64,000 bases of DNA from Tridacna crocea (Eukaryota; Mollusca; Bivalvia; Cardiida; Cardiidae). Of the stretch, positions 12,701 to 24,700 are shown in pieces. Under the pieces are notes generated by a model, which was not told the origin of the DNA, made no database searches, and saw only the letters and a list, made by a program, of their open reading frames with translations. Both the position numbers and the translations under genes were made by a program. Location of the stretch: assembly GCA_943736015.1 (NCBI GenBank), contig OX031061.1, positions 13,773,290-13,837,289 on the forward strand, read 5' to 3'. The first letter of the stretch is position 1; each line of letters begins with the position of its first letter.

Positions 12701-15700
12701 AACAAATACGCCAGGATAGAAATCCTTACTAATTGTTTTTCTTTGATATAGCAAATCATATCCAAAAGGGATAGTTACGTTCAACTTCTTTTCTTCCATG
12801 GAAGGCATACAGAAATTCTCTCATCACATACTTTCTTTTGTTAGGCTCAAGAAAGGGATACTGTCTACTTGCAGCACAAGTCTGCTTCTAGATTCAAGCA
12901 AATTTAACTACATTATGTCGAGGGGTTACAGGTAAAAGGGGGTATCTGCATTTTTCAAAACTTTTGGGAAATTGAAAAAACAACTTTGAACTGTTCCAAA
13001 AAATCAGGTTCTTAATCGATTGAAATGATATTTGGGAATGTTGTAGGGCATAATTATATCTTTTAATTGCATGTACTTACAGTCTGAGAAAGTCCAAAGT
13101 TTAGCCATAAATGGGCAAAAATGTAGATAACCCCTTTTACCAGTAATGATATGGGTAGCAAACCAAATTGCAGTCGGATGGAAGAAGGAGATATCTGCAC
13201 ACATAACACCTTTTACATCTACTGGAGTGACGAATTGAGTAACATAGTTGAATGAAAAGGGTGGTAGCTAATACATATCTCCATTTACCCCGTATGTTTA
13301 CTGACAATTTGAAGAGTGATATGAAGAGGAAAATTGAAAATTCACTACTTTATTCATTTTAACATTTGTCTGTACTTCTTTTTTAAAAAAAAAAAAAAAA
13401 AAAAAGTAGATGTGGCCTGAAATTTAACTTATACATGTGACTCATGCACTTTGCACCTGATAATAAGAATTATTGCACTTCAATAGCAACTTTTTTTTTC
13501 TTAAGAACACACAATCAGAAGAACCTTTAGCTTTCTTTTATTATCTCATACAGCACATTTGAAATACATGTACATGTACTGCAAGATATCATGACTGGCC
13601 AACAAACAAAAATGGCGGAACTCTTCTTTTGTTTTAACTTCATATACTTATTACAAACATTACCTCTAAGGTTTGTATAAATAAGAGCATTCATACAGAG
13701 AAGAGGACACTATAGTTAAGTGGGAAAGCAGCCAGTGGCTTGGAAAGAATATTGTGCAGAGTACTAATAAAACAGACTCCAGGAAAGTAAGGGCAGGTGC
13801 ACTGGCCGCCTCAATATATATGAAATATTGGTGAAAACAGCATAAAACCCCAAATTTTCAGACTGGCCCAAATTAGAAATCATTTTCTATATATTAAAGG
13901 AAGCCTAAATGACGAAATTTGTCCTTGATAAAGTAAAAACATATTAAAAGCAGGAAGTACTGCTATAAACCATTCAGCATTTTCTCCTTTTCCGACACTG
14001 TTTTCAAAAGCCTTCTTCCTCAGGATGATCAGTACAAGTTGCAACGGTGTGGTAATGGGCTAACAGAAGGTATTTGCTTCTAGCTTTTTAACATCAGAGT
14101 AGGCCATGTATGAGAATTTCTCATGTTTAGTCATAGACAAGACTAGGATTGTTTTCTTTTGCCACACTGATTAAATAAAGCAGATATTTGATACTATTTC
14201 TCACCCACAACAGAAGAAGAAGACATAAACATTCTCACAGAACAAGATATATTAGCCACTAACTCAATAAACTCTGGTATTTGTTTATAATTACTGGTTA
14301 CTTTTTCAGATATCTCCTTTTACCATTATATTTTTAGATTCCCGAAAAAATATTCGGGCGGAAAAAGGAAACATATGCACATATAACCCCTTTTACCATG
14401 CATTCTAAACTCATTTTGCAGATAACGCCTTATACTTTTACTCATATCTCTAAAAGTATTCCTTTCACAACTACCATATTTTTACACATGAAAGACATAC
14501 AAACAATGTTTATTTTTGTGCAAAAAAGTGAATTTTGATCAAAAGTGCAGATACCCCCTTTTACCAGTAACCCCTCGATGTGTTTTTATCATGCTTATAC
14601 CCCCAATAAACAAAGTATGGGGGATGTATACTGGAGTCACCATGTCTGTCTATCCGTGTGTCACAATTCTAAAGTAGAAAAGCTAGTGACTTCAAACTTT
14701 GGATTTTTGTTCGAGGCTTAACTTCCAAAATAAAACAGCTAGCAACTAAAAGCTTCATGTACAGATCGGCCACATTAAAGAGAAGTGCAGTGTACAAGAA
14801 GCATAACTTTTTCCACTATTTTAAGGGTTATATCTTTTTGTATATTTAACTTTGGATTTTTATCTGGGGCTTAATTTCCAAAGTACAAAAGCCACTGACT
14901 TCAAACTTCATATATAATTAGATCACCATAAAAAAAAAAGAGCACTTTACTAGTACCATAACTATATTCCCACTATTTTCAATGTATTTCCCTTTGTAAA
15001 TTTTAATTTGGATTTTTGTCTGGGGCATAACTTTCCAAGTATAAAAGCTAGTACCTTCAAACTTCATATACAGATGGACCACATTAACAAGAAGTGCAGT
15101 TTTCATAACTATAACTCTGTTCCTGCTACATTTAGAGTTATTGCCCTTTGTTAATTTTAACTTTGGATTTTTAAAATGGGCCATAACTTGCAAAGTACAA
15201 AAGTTAATCACTTCAAACTTCATATGATTTTGAATCACATCAAAGTAAAGTGCACTGTGCAAGAACCATAAATCTTTTCCCACTATTTTCAGAGTTATAG
15301 CCCTTTGTAATATATATTTTTTTAAACTCTTTTGTACTAAACCATTCCGCATTCTGTGACAAAGAGCTGTTTAGTGACAAGGAGCTGGTTTGGGGTATGA
15401 TCACATTTAGTGATTGCTCAATTGTTTTTGTTTTGTTTTGGGAGCTCAAACAATGCCAACTTCAAAACGACCTCAATAGAGGTGACTTAGGAAAACATTA
15501 TGAGAAAAAAAAACATGTCTGTTTTTTGCAGATTCACTGCAATGAATTTCCAGAACTGTTTCTGTAAAATTGTGCTAAATTTATTGGAACTTCAGAACTT
15601 CTTCGCTAATGTTGTGGTTTGTGAAAGAGCGACTTTCTGTTTCTTTTCTTGTCAGACAATCATAAAGAGCCTAAGTTTTAAGAATTCATTTGGCAGCAAA

Positions 15701-18700
15701 TGTCGTAGAGCCAGATCAGACTTCTTGTAAAGGAGCAAAATCGATAAGAATCTTCAATGTTTGCTATTCTGAATGTGTCTTTGGACCTCATTGATCTGTG
15801 GCATGACATTATTAAAGGTGGTCATTACAGTTTTTAAGGTATCCAGAATAGATTTTTAGGAAAATTATGGTAACTTGAAAGATGTAACTATAATACAGAC
15901 TGTTGGTTTACCTCACTAGTTAAATTTTAAGTTTCTTGCGGTATTGGTAGGAAAAAAAATAATGAAAAGAAAAATCTCTTTTTTTTATATTTTTTTATCG
16001 ACTGAACATTTTTAGAGCTTTTTATTTTATTTTTTTTTCGTCCCCCCGACCCTAAATTTGAAAAAAAGATCTCGTAAATCAACTTATAAAAAAATTCTGG
16101 CCTTAGTAGACGAATGCGTTAGTCTTATTTTCCAATCGATGGTTAATCCCAAAAGGAAAACGAATGCGTTAGTCTATTTTCCAATCCCGTTAGTCTATTT
16201 TCCAATCCCGGACGAGCCCCCAATTTCTGTTACGAGTCAGGCGTAACTAGAAAGAAGAAGCCAGCAACAAACGATAACAATGAACAGAATTTATTAACAA
16301 AAATATCAAATAAACAGTTACAATAGTACAAAACAATACCTTAGACGTTAAATTCAGAAGACAAACTATTCCAGTCTTAATTCCAATCTGATCCTGATCC
16401 AAACTGAATGTAATCTAAGCACACAAAGTAATCCTCACTTTAGTCTAGTCTGATCCAAATCCAAACTGAATGTAATCCAAGCACTAATTATAGGACACAA
16501 ACACAAGATAATCCCCACTGTAGTCTGGCAATCATGTATTAACTAGTGAACACTGAGATGTAAAAAGCTTTTCCTTTTATAATAACAGGGAAACTTCCAG
16601 AAAATTCATGTTAAAATCAGTTGCATAATTCTTAGTAATCAGATTGTATAAAGGCCTGGAAACTTCCAGCACAATATTCCACAAGAGAGAATCCAGTTCT
16701 AAAAATAGCAACAGGGGAAAACCATTCAAAAATAGATACACACATGAATAAAGCTAATAATAACTGGGTATGTACATAACAGTCTGCAAATGCTTACAAT
16801 TCAGACCAGTGTAAATTTTGTCGTTTGGTAAAGAGTTAAGACATTTTGCCATCTTGAATTGGGAATTTAGTTTGAAAAACTTTTTTTTTTTTGTATCATA
16901 GGACCTTTAACTCTGTATCGAACAACAAGATTTTAGACTTGTCCAGATTGAGAGCATTTGCAGATGAAAAAATAATGGTGAATTAAAAATTAAAATTTGA
17001 TTTCGAAATGATAAAAAACACTGTTGGAAAAGGAGAAAGTGCTGGTTAAGTTATTTTGTCGTCTGCAAATGCTTTCAATTTGGACCATTCTAAAATGTTC
17101 TCATATGGTAAAGAGTTAAGCAAGTTACTTCAGAATCCACTTGTCACTGGTGAAACCCAGAAAAAGACCTAAATAAGGAAGCTGTACCAATGATGTGACT
17201 GAAATATTTTTGAAAACAAGGGCAAGACACAGTTGAATCAATTTCGTGTCATAACTTACCATTGTTTTACCCTTCAGTCCAAGTGTTAGTAGGACTGCAG
17301 GGATCTCTTATTTGAAACACCTGAGTAAAAGTTATTAATATTCTTTTTTTTGTCTTTTTCAGCTTTCAATATATTCTCGGAGCAGCCACTTCACCAGCTG
17401 TTAAAGTAAACGAGGAAACCCTTACATATTTGAATCAAGGTTTGTTTGTAGAGACAAAAAGAATAGTATTGCCAGGTTTTACACATTCGAAGAAAGAAAG
17501 CTTGTGAAATGTATAGCAGAAAAACAAGAAAATGCTGGTAACTAGCATTTTCACCTTTTCCCACAATGTTTTCTAGCCCAAGAAACATGGCTGCAATGTT
17601 ACCTATCCTCGAAAGACAGTTCATGCCATTACATCCACAGTCAATATTTCATCTGCCATTGCTTTTTGATTGAAGAATGATTATGGTAGTGGATAAAATT
17701 TTAAAGTGTGACTTTCCTCATAAATATAAGCCCTTAATCAGATGTACATGTTTTCATTATCTTCCTTTTGAAAGCTTTTAAATCATAGTGGAGACCAGAG
17801 TAATATCTCATTTTATCAGTTAGTGTAAGATTGTGATTGCTTTCTAGTAGGTTATCAAAAGATATTGGTGAAATATTTTTGGATATTTCATTACGACCAG
17901 TGAAAATACCAATTTTTATATGCTTTTATGCTTGGTGTTGATTGTATATGATGTGAATGGTTGATATACAGTCTATGGGAAAAAAGAGAGATGAAAAAGT
18001 TATAGCTGTTAAATTTTCTTAACTCCACAATGATATTTATTTTTTGAAGGTCAGTCATACGAGATAAAACTGAAGAAGCTTGGGGACTTATCTGATTGTG
18101 AAGGACAGTATTTAAGGGTAATGTACCTTGTAATGTATCTTGTACTTCATTGAAATATGGAAAAAAAAATAAGTCACAAATTTTGAATGTTCCTTGTTTC
18201 TGTAAGTTTATTTGACAATTGTCCCCTGCATGAATAATTCTTGATAGAACAGTACTTTTTCTTTGATTCCCTATTAACTCTTTTCCGGACAATCCTGAAT
18301 TTTTTACGACCTGGAGTAAATAGCCTTTTGAAAACCTTGTGGGAAAAGGAGAAAACTCTGAAAACCAGCATTTTCTCCTTTTCTAACAATATTTTGTACG
18401 CTGTCTCAGACAGATACCATATTTAATTTGTCGTCTGGAAATGCTTTCAGTTTTCAAATGTGTTAAGTGACCAATTAATTTTAACAAAGGGAATGTTAAT
18501 TTAGTGTTATTACAAATCATGAAAAATATGCATGTGAGACTCTAAAATATGCTATGTATTTTACCCTTTCTGCTTTGGCTGCTAAGCGCGACTGGCTGAC
18601 CTTTTGCGATTAGTGCAGATCAAGATCAGACTGCACAAAATGTGCAGTCTGATCTTTGCTGTACACTGTCCGAAAAGGAAGTATTATTCCCAGAAACATA

Positions 18701-21700
18701 ACTGTGAAGCAGCAATATTTGGGTTAACTCGTTACCAAATGACAATAATTTAGACACTGGAATGCCTGGTAAAGGGTCAACTCATTACCAAATGACAATA
18801 TTTTAGGCTTGTCCAAACTGAAAGCATTACCAGTACTTTCTCGTTTTCCCACAATGTTTTCTAAAGGCTTCTTTCTCAGGGTCGTCAAAAGTAGGGATTG
18901 TGGGGTAATGGGTTAAATTATGTGAAGATTTTTTAGTCTGTTGTGATATAGCATTGACTGGGTATATACTTTTATAACAGAGCACAGTCAGGGTATGTTT
19001 CCATGAGAGAAGATTACAGTTTATGGAGAAAGAACAACTAGATTTTTGGACCTCAAACAGACCTGGTGAAAGAATTTTGGATATAGGTATGTAGCAGGAG
19101 AGAAGAGAGAATAATTGTATAGCTTTGTGCAGATGCTTGTAATTTACTGCATATTATTTTTTATTTATACATGACACACAAATTTGGTTCTATACACAGT
19201 GCAAGGAAAGCGTGGTAAAGTCTGCGACATTCCATGCAGAGTGACGTCATTCTGTATTAAGTGAGTTAGTGAATTATTCAATAGAATGTAGTCTTCATCC
19301 GCGTTTTTACTCTAAGGATGAACTTGCTTTCCTTTCATAAAGAATTGATCATGTTAGAATCAAAATAATCTTTTTATCGCAGTTTATAGTTAAATGAACA
19401 ACAGGAGTTATGAGGTGCAACAAATATACCACTTGGGCTGTCGCCCTCGCGGTTTATTTATTGTTCCTCATAACTCACAACTATTGTTTATTGAACTATA
19501 ACTCACAATTGAAAAAAGATTATTTCTAAAATGAACTTATGCAGATTTATAATCTTACAAAACTTCAAAAATATTTCATCAACGTATTGATAAGGACAAT
19601 AGCATGCATATTACCAGTAAAGAATGATTTTTTGAAAGCCTTCTTTTTCAGGATTGTTTTATTAAAAATCAGGATTTTGTGAGGAAAGGCGAAACTTCAG
19701 AAATTCATTGATTTCTCATATCAATGTCAAATTTCTTACATTGCATTACATCATAGATTTGGTTCCATAAAATTGAAATAAATTAGATATTTAACTCTTT
19801 ACCACACAATCCTGACTTTCAACAACCCTGAGAAAGAAGCCTGTAGAAAAAATTGTGGGAAAAGGAGAAAATGCTGGTAACCAGCATTTTCTCCTTTTCC
19901 CACATTATTTCCTACCCTTTCCAAATTTATCTTCAATTTTTGACTCTATTTATTTTGTCGTCTGCAAATGCGTTCAATTTGGACCTGTCCGGAATGTTGT
20001 CGTTTGGTAAAGAGTTAAGTATGAATTTTTTTTATTTTCAGATATTCCTCTCTCGTATGGTCTGATAGATGTAATAGTAGAGCCCAACAGACTAAATGCA
20101 GCAGATATAGTGTGGGATCCCACCAAAGAGACGGGGGTGTATGTGAAAGTTAACTGTATCAGCACAGAGTTCACGGCCAAGAAACATGGTGGAGAAAAAG
20201 GAGTACCGTTTAGATTACAGATTGAGTCAAGAGCTACGGAAGAGGAGAGTTCTAAATTAATTCATTGCGCGTCTTGCCAGATTAAAGTATTTAAGGTGCT
20301 TTACATTTGTGCATTCTATTTGAATACTTTGTAACCTTACAATTTCTCAACAGACTACTAGAAAACTGTAGGAATTTAAAGCATTTGTAGATACTTAGCA
20401 ACATGAAAGTTCGCAACAAATGCATAGGTAAATTACAAACTGCATCTGGTGGGATTCGAACCCATGCAGACAAATATTTTTTGTTTTTAGAGGTTTTAAA
20501 GACCAATACCATAACCACTGAGCTAAAGTAATATCTCCCCAATGCAGTTGTTATTTAATTGACCTTTCTGAAAACACGAGTTTGGCACGCCCCCTTCAGT
20601 AACGCCCTATATTGGTTGTTAAGCCTGACACGCTAACCAGAAATTGTGTCAGACTTTTTTGTTTACATGATGCCCAAAGCTATGTTTTCATTGGCCGATA
20701 AGACATTGGTAGACCTGTCAATGAAAACCAGGAGAAAGGTCATGCATAAAGGAATGATGGAATATGTCTTTGAAAGGATAGGAAACATAATGGAAAAAAG
20801 AGAAAATGCTGGTTAATACATTTCTCCTTTTCCAACAATGTTTCCAAACACTGCTTTCATAAGGTTATCAGATTTGATTGTGTGGTAATGGCTAACTCTA
20901 TATGGCTTGAATTGTATCTAAATTTGTCCAAAACTTACAAAGCTGATTTCAAAATTAACACTTTCCCAAACAAACCCTGGTTTTTACGACCCGGAGATAG
21001 AAGCCTTTTGAAAACATTGTGGGAAAAGGAGAAAATGCTGGTAGCCAACATTTTCTCCTTTTCCCACAATGTTTTCTACCCTGCTGGAAACAAATTTTAA
21101 TGTATGAATTACGTCTGCAAGTGCTTTAAAGTTTGACCAGTCTAAAACTTTGTTGCTTGGTAAAGAGTTAAGGGACTCCGTGTGAGCTGTAACAATGCAG
21201 GAAATGCTTCATGCAGAAAGCTATTTGAAAAAAAAATTGAGACTTTGTGTTGTAAATGATTCTTAATGTTCTTTCAGCCTAAAGGAGCAGACAGAAAACA
21301 TAAAACAGACAGAGAAAAAATGGAGAAAAGGCAAGGTTCTGAAAAAGTAAGTATTTCCCGACATGACATTTCATTCAGTTTGGCTGTGTGAAAAAGAAGC
21401 TTCAAAGTATTGATATTTACTTCATACTTGGACTAGTCATTAACCCTTTACCAAGCAGTCCCTGGATTTTATGACCAAAAGGAAGGAGCCGTCTGAAAAC
21501 ATTGTGGGAAAAGGAGAAAATGCTGGTAACCAGCATTTTTCTCCTTTTCCCACAATGTTTTCTACTCTAAAGCCAAGTTTCAATTTTTGATTCACGTTTA
21601 TTGTGTCGTCTGCAAATACTTTCAATTTGGATTAGTCGAAAATTTTGTCATTTTGTAAAGAATTAACCCTTTACCAAAGGACAAAATTATAGGCTGTCCA

Positions 21701-24700
21701 AAATGAAAGCATGTGCAGACAACAAATTAAATGTGACTGAAAAATTGAAGTTTGGTTTGGGAAAGGTAGAAAACATTGTGGGAGAAGGAGAAAATGCTGG
21801 TTACCAGCATTTTCTCCTTTTCCTACAATGTTTTCAAAAGGCTTTTTTCCTAAGGTTGTTAAAAGTGGGAATTGTGTGGTTGAGAGTTATCGATCAAAAG
21901 CAAAACCGTACAACAGGGAAGGTAACTATTAATCCATTACCACACAATCCCTACTTATAACGCCCCTGAGAAAGAAGCCTTTAGAAAACATTGTGGGAAA
22001 AGGAGAAAATGCTGTTAACCAGCATTTTCTCCTTTTCCCAAATTGTTTTCTACCTTTCACTAAACAAATTTCAAATTTTCAGTCGCTATTGCTTTGTTGT
22101 CTGCAAATGCTTTCAATTTGGATTAGTCTAAAATATTGTCATTTAGTAATGGGTTAAAACATCGTTGACACTGTTAATCTCCTTTTTCAACTGAGAATGT
22201 TCCCTCAAAACCAATCTATTTATAGATGCAACTAAAGCCAAGTGTGGTACCTTCATGCAATGCTCTTGTTCATTTTAAGACAGTGAGAGGACTTGGGTCC
22301 ACAGTGCCCTCTTGATTACAGATTGATTTCTTTTTGCTTAACCATGCAGACATCTTGATTAGACTTCATTATACCCTCACAAAACAGGGGTATACTGGAA
22401 TCAGCCCGTCAGTGCGTCTGTCCGTGTATCTATGTGTCTCTTGTACAGAATACTAATAATTACCTGTTTCTGTCAAAGCGCTGGTGGGGGTATAAAGTCA
22501 CATTTAGTGACAGCACTAGTTCACAATTGTTTAGCTATGCATGTATTTTGAGTAAGTTTGTTACTCTTTGCCATGCTACTTTTAAAGATAGTCTGCATAC
22601 TCTACAAGGAAAATCATATCAAAAATAAAATTGAGATGTCTGAAACGCTTACCACATAGTGACAACTTTTAATATGCTGGAGGAAGAAGCTTTTTGAAAA
22701 CATTGTTGGAAAAGGAGAAAATGCTGGTAACCAGCATTTTCTCCTTTTCCCACAAAGTTTTCTGTCCCATAATAAAGCAAAATTGTACCATTTGAACCAC
22801 TTTGAAATCATCATCTGCAAAAGCATTGAATTTTGATAGGTCTAGAAATTTGCTGTGTTAAAAGGTTAAGATTCAAAAAACTTTAGGACAATAAATTATT
22901 TGTAGCCCAAGTTATGGAATTTGTTTGCCTTGGTAAAGATTAAAAAATTCACAGTTTTTTAAACTTTATTTTATTTTGTAACTTTTCTCTTCCTTCAGGA
23001 TAAATACCAGCCATCCTATGAGTGTACAGTGTTAACAGAAGTAAGTACAGTTGTTTATCATAAAAGTACTAAATTTATTAAGTTAATCTTTTGAGTATTT
23101 CTTGAAAAAGCAGCTGAAGTATTGCTATTGTAAGTTTTGGGGTTTTCTTCAAGGCAGGATACTTAAAAAGGTAGCAGCAGGCAGCATAGATCCAAAATCA
23201 GACTGCTTATTTTATTATACTGCAAAGAAATTTCTCATGATCTGATTGGTTAACATGCTGGGAACATAATATCATGTTCCCTGGTAAAAACCACGTAAAC
23301 CAGTTTCCCTTTTGAGTGCCCGGTAAACATCACTACACATGCAATACATCATCCAAAATGGCGGCAGTGATCAATCACCAGACTGCACATTTATGCACCA
23401 AACTGCAAGTTTTAGTGACATCAGTTACCAGTGATGTCAGTTTTCATTGAATTGGGGCACACAGAAGGGAATTTCTATTTCGTCAGCAGACTCGATTCTT
23501 GAAATTATAAAACAGGAAAATTTCGCTTAACACGCTTTGAAAGGGTAAAATTTGCAGTATAATTTGGGTAGGGGCTACATGATTAACCACAGCCGTGAAC
23601 AAGTTTCCAAGTCCCCTGCCACCTGACCGTACAATTAATAATGTGCAGTTTGATCTTGATCTATACTGTATGTAAAAGCAACATAGGTTGGTTTCAGCAC
23701 TTTATAGGTTCACTCTTTACCAGATAAAAAATCTGGTTTTACTTGTACCAGGCTGTGCAGTACATTGATCATTGCTGGCAGCTGGTATCAATTTCAGGAT
23801 TTACTGTACCCAATATCTTAATAAGCCAGTGTAAAGTCATATAAGAAATTGCTTAAAGTAGCAGTTTGCTTAGAGGAAATGATGATTTCAAGCATGTCCT
23901 CCTTTTCTCACAACATTTTCAAAAGCATTGTTTTTTCAGGGTTGTAAAAGTTTATAATTTTGGGGGGTATTTTGTGACAATGTTTTGGTAAATCATTGTT
24001 GTATCAATTTTTTAACTATTGATTTTCTTGCATAATATAGTGAAATTAAAAAAAAAGCTTTTAAAAAGATTGTGATTGTGATTTTGTATTCCTTGAGTGC
24101 CTTTGCATCCAAATGTCATGATTTCATTTATAATGTTACTTTGAAAGTAAATGTCTTGCACTAAATTTTTGTTATTTAAAGATTCCACTAGATCAAGTTG
24201 TACAAAGCAGTCCAAGAAATGGAATGGCCAATGTTTCATTTGGAAGTCTCGCTCAGGCATTTAAAGAACAAAGGTCAGATTTTGTAATTGCTCATTTCGA
24301 AGAAAACATCAAGTTGCAGTCAGAGCCTGTCAGAGAAATGACCTATGGTTCATTTTGTAGAGGAGGGTCATTTCTCTGCATTACACCTGCTCTTGTTCTT
24401 CTTTTGTGTGTGTATTATCTCTGCATTGGAGTTTATTGTGTGATTCTTATATAGACTATAGATGCCATGAATCTGGTATTTGCTGTCTTCTGAATATAGC
24501 TCAATCAGTGGACGTTGACGATAGTTTGATTGATATTTTGTTAATTAGATCTATAACCTTGTACCAGAAAGAAAGCTTTACACTTGTACAAACTGAGAGC
24601 ATGTGCAGACAAAAAAATAAATGTTGCTCAACAGTAGAAAGTTGATGTGGGAGGGGTAACAAAAAACATGGTAGGAATAGGTGGACATTTTGGTTAACCC

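Larger units (their letters stand above)
11522..16102. mobile_element. 4.6 kb DNA element (Harbinger-like) inserted in the LTR-element leader
   Basis: 29 bp inverted ends at 11522-11550 and 16074-16102 differ at two positions; both contain 'agaatttttttat' and 'agttgatttac'. They are flanked by TTA at 11519-11521 and 16103-16105. A TTA duplication and GG-starting ends fit PIF/Harbinger, but no transposase is recognisable, so the family is a guess. It contains the 1659 bp TIR element (12919-14577), a tandem-repeat element (14595-15421), and unique sequence including a 115-codon ORF at 12461-12808. Removing it restores a short, normal leader between the primer site and the gag start. Confidence 0.8.
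5910..16781 (-). mobile_element. Gmr1-like Ty3/gypsy LTR retrotransposon, minus strand, with nested insertions
   Basis: The element runs TG...CA from LTR to LTR and is flanked by GTCT at 5906-5909 and 16782-16785. Read on the minus strand the order is: 5' LTR 16228-16781, tRNA-Pro primer site 16205-16222, leader, gag-pol ORF 11470-6779, purine-rich tract 6474-6464, 3' LTR 6463-5910. The leader is interrupted by a 4581 bp DNA element (11522-16102). Without it the retrotransposon would be about 6.3 kb with a leader of about 150 bp, normal for Ty3/gypsy. The LTRs differ at 2 of 554 positions, so the insertion is recent. It lies antisense in intron 2 of the CP2 gene. Integrase precedes reverse transcriptase, which is characteristic of the Gmr1-like lineage. 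Confidence 0.95.
5720..16839 (+). repeat. TTAA-type MITE split by the LTR retrotransposon
   Basis: The left part (5720-5909) runs from the 'actcattaccaaacgacaa' end through the palindrome and stops at 'ttttgtcgtct'. The right part (16786-16839) resumes with 'gcaaatgctt' and ends 'ggtaaagagttaa'. Joined across one copy of GTCT they give the normal MITE right arm, which fixes the insertion point of the LTR element exactly. Confidence 0.9.

Noticed and set aside
14918-15352. 144-codon ORF on the minus strand
   Set aside because: It is a translation of the 155 bp tandem units in the repeat at 14595-15421; internal repeats of the peptide mirror the DNA units.
20380-20545. Possible functional tRNA genes at SINE heads (also 4510-4580, 26520-26594)
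   Set aside because: A and B boxes are present but acceptor and anticodon stems do not pair, and SINE bodies follow. They are called as SINEs.
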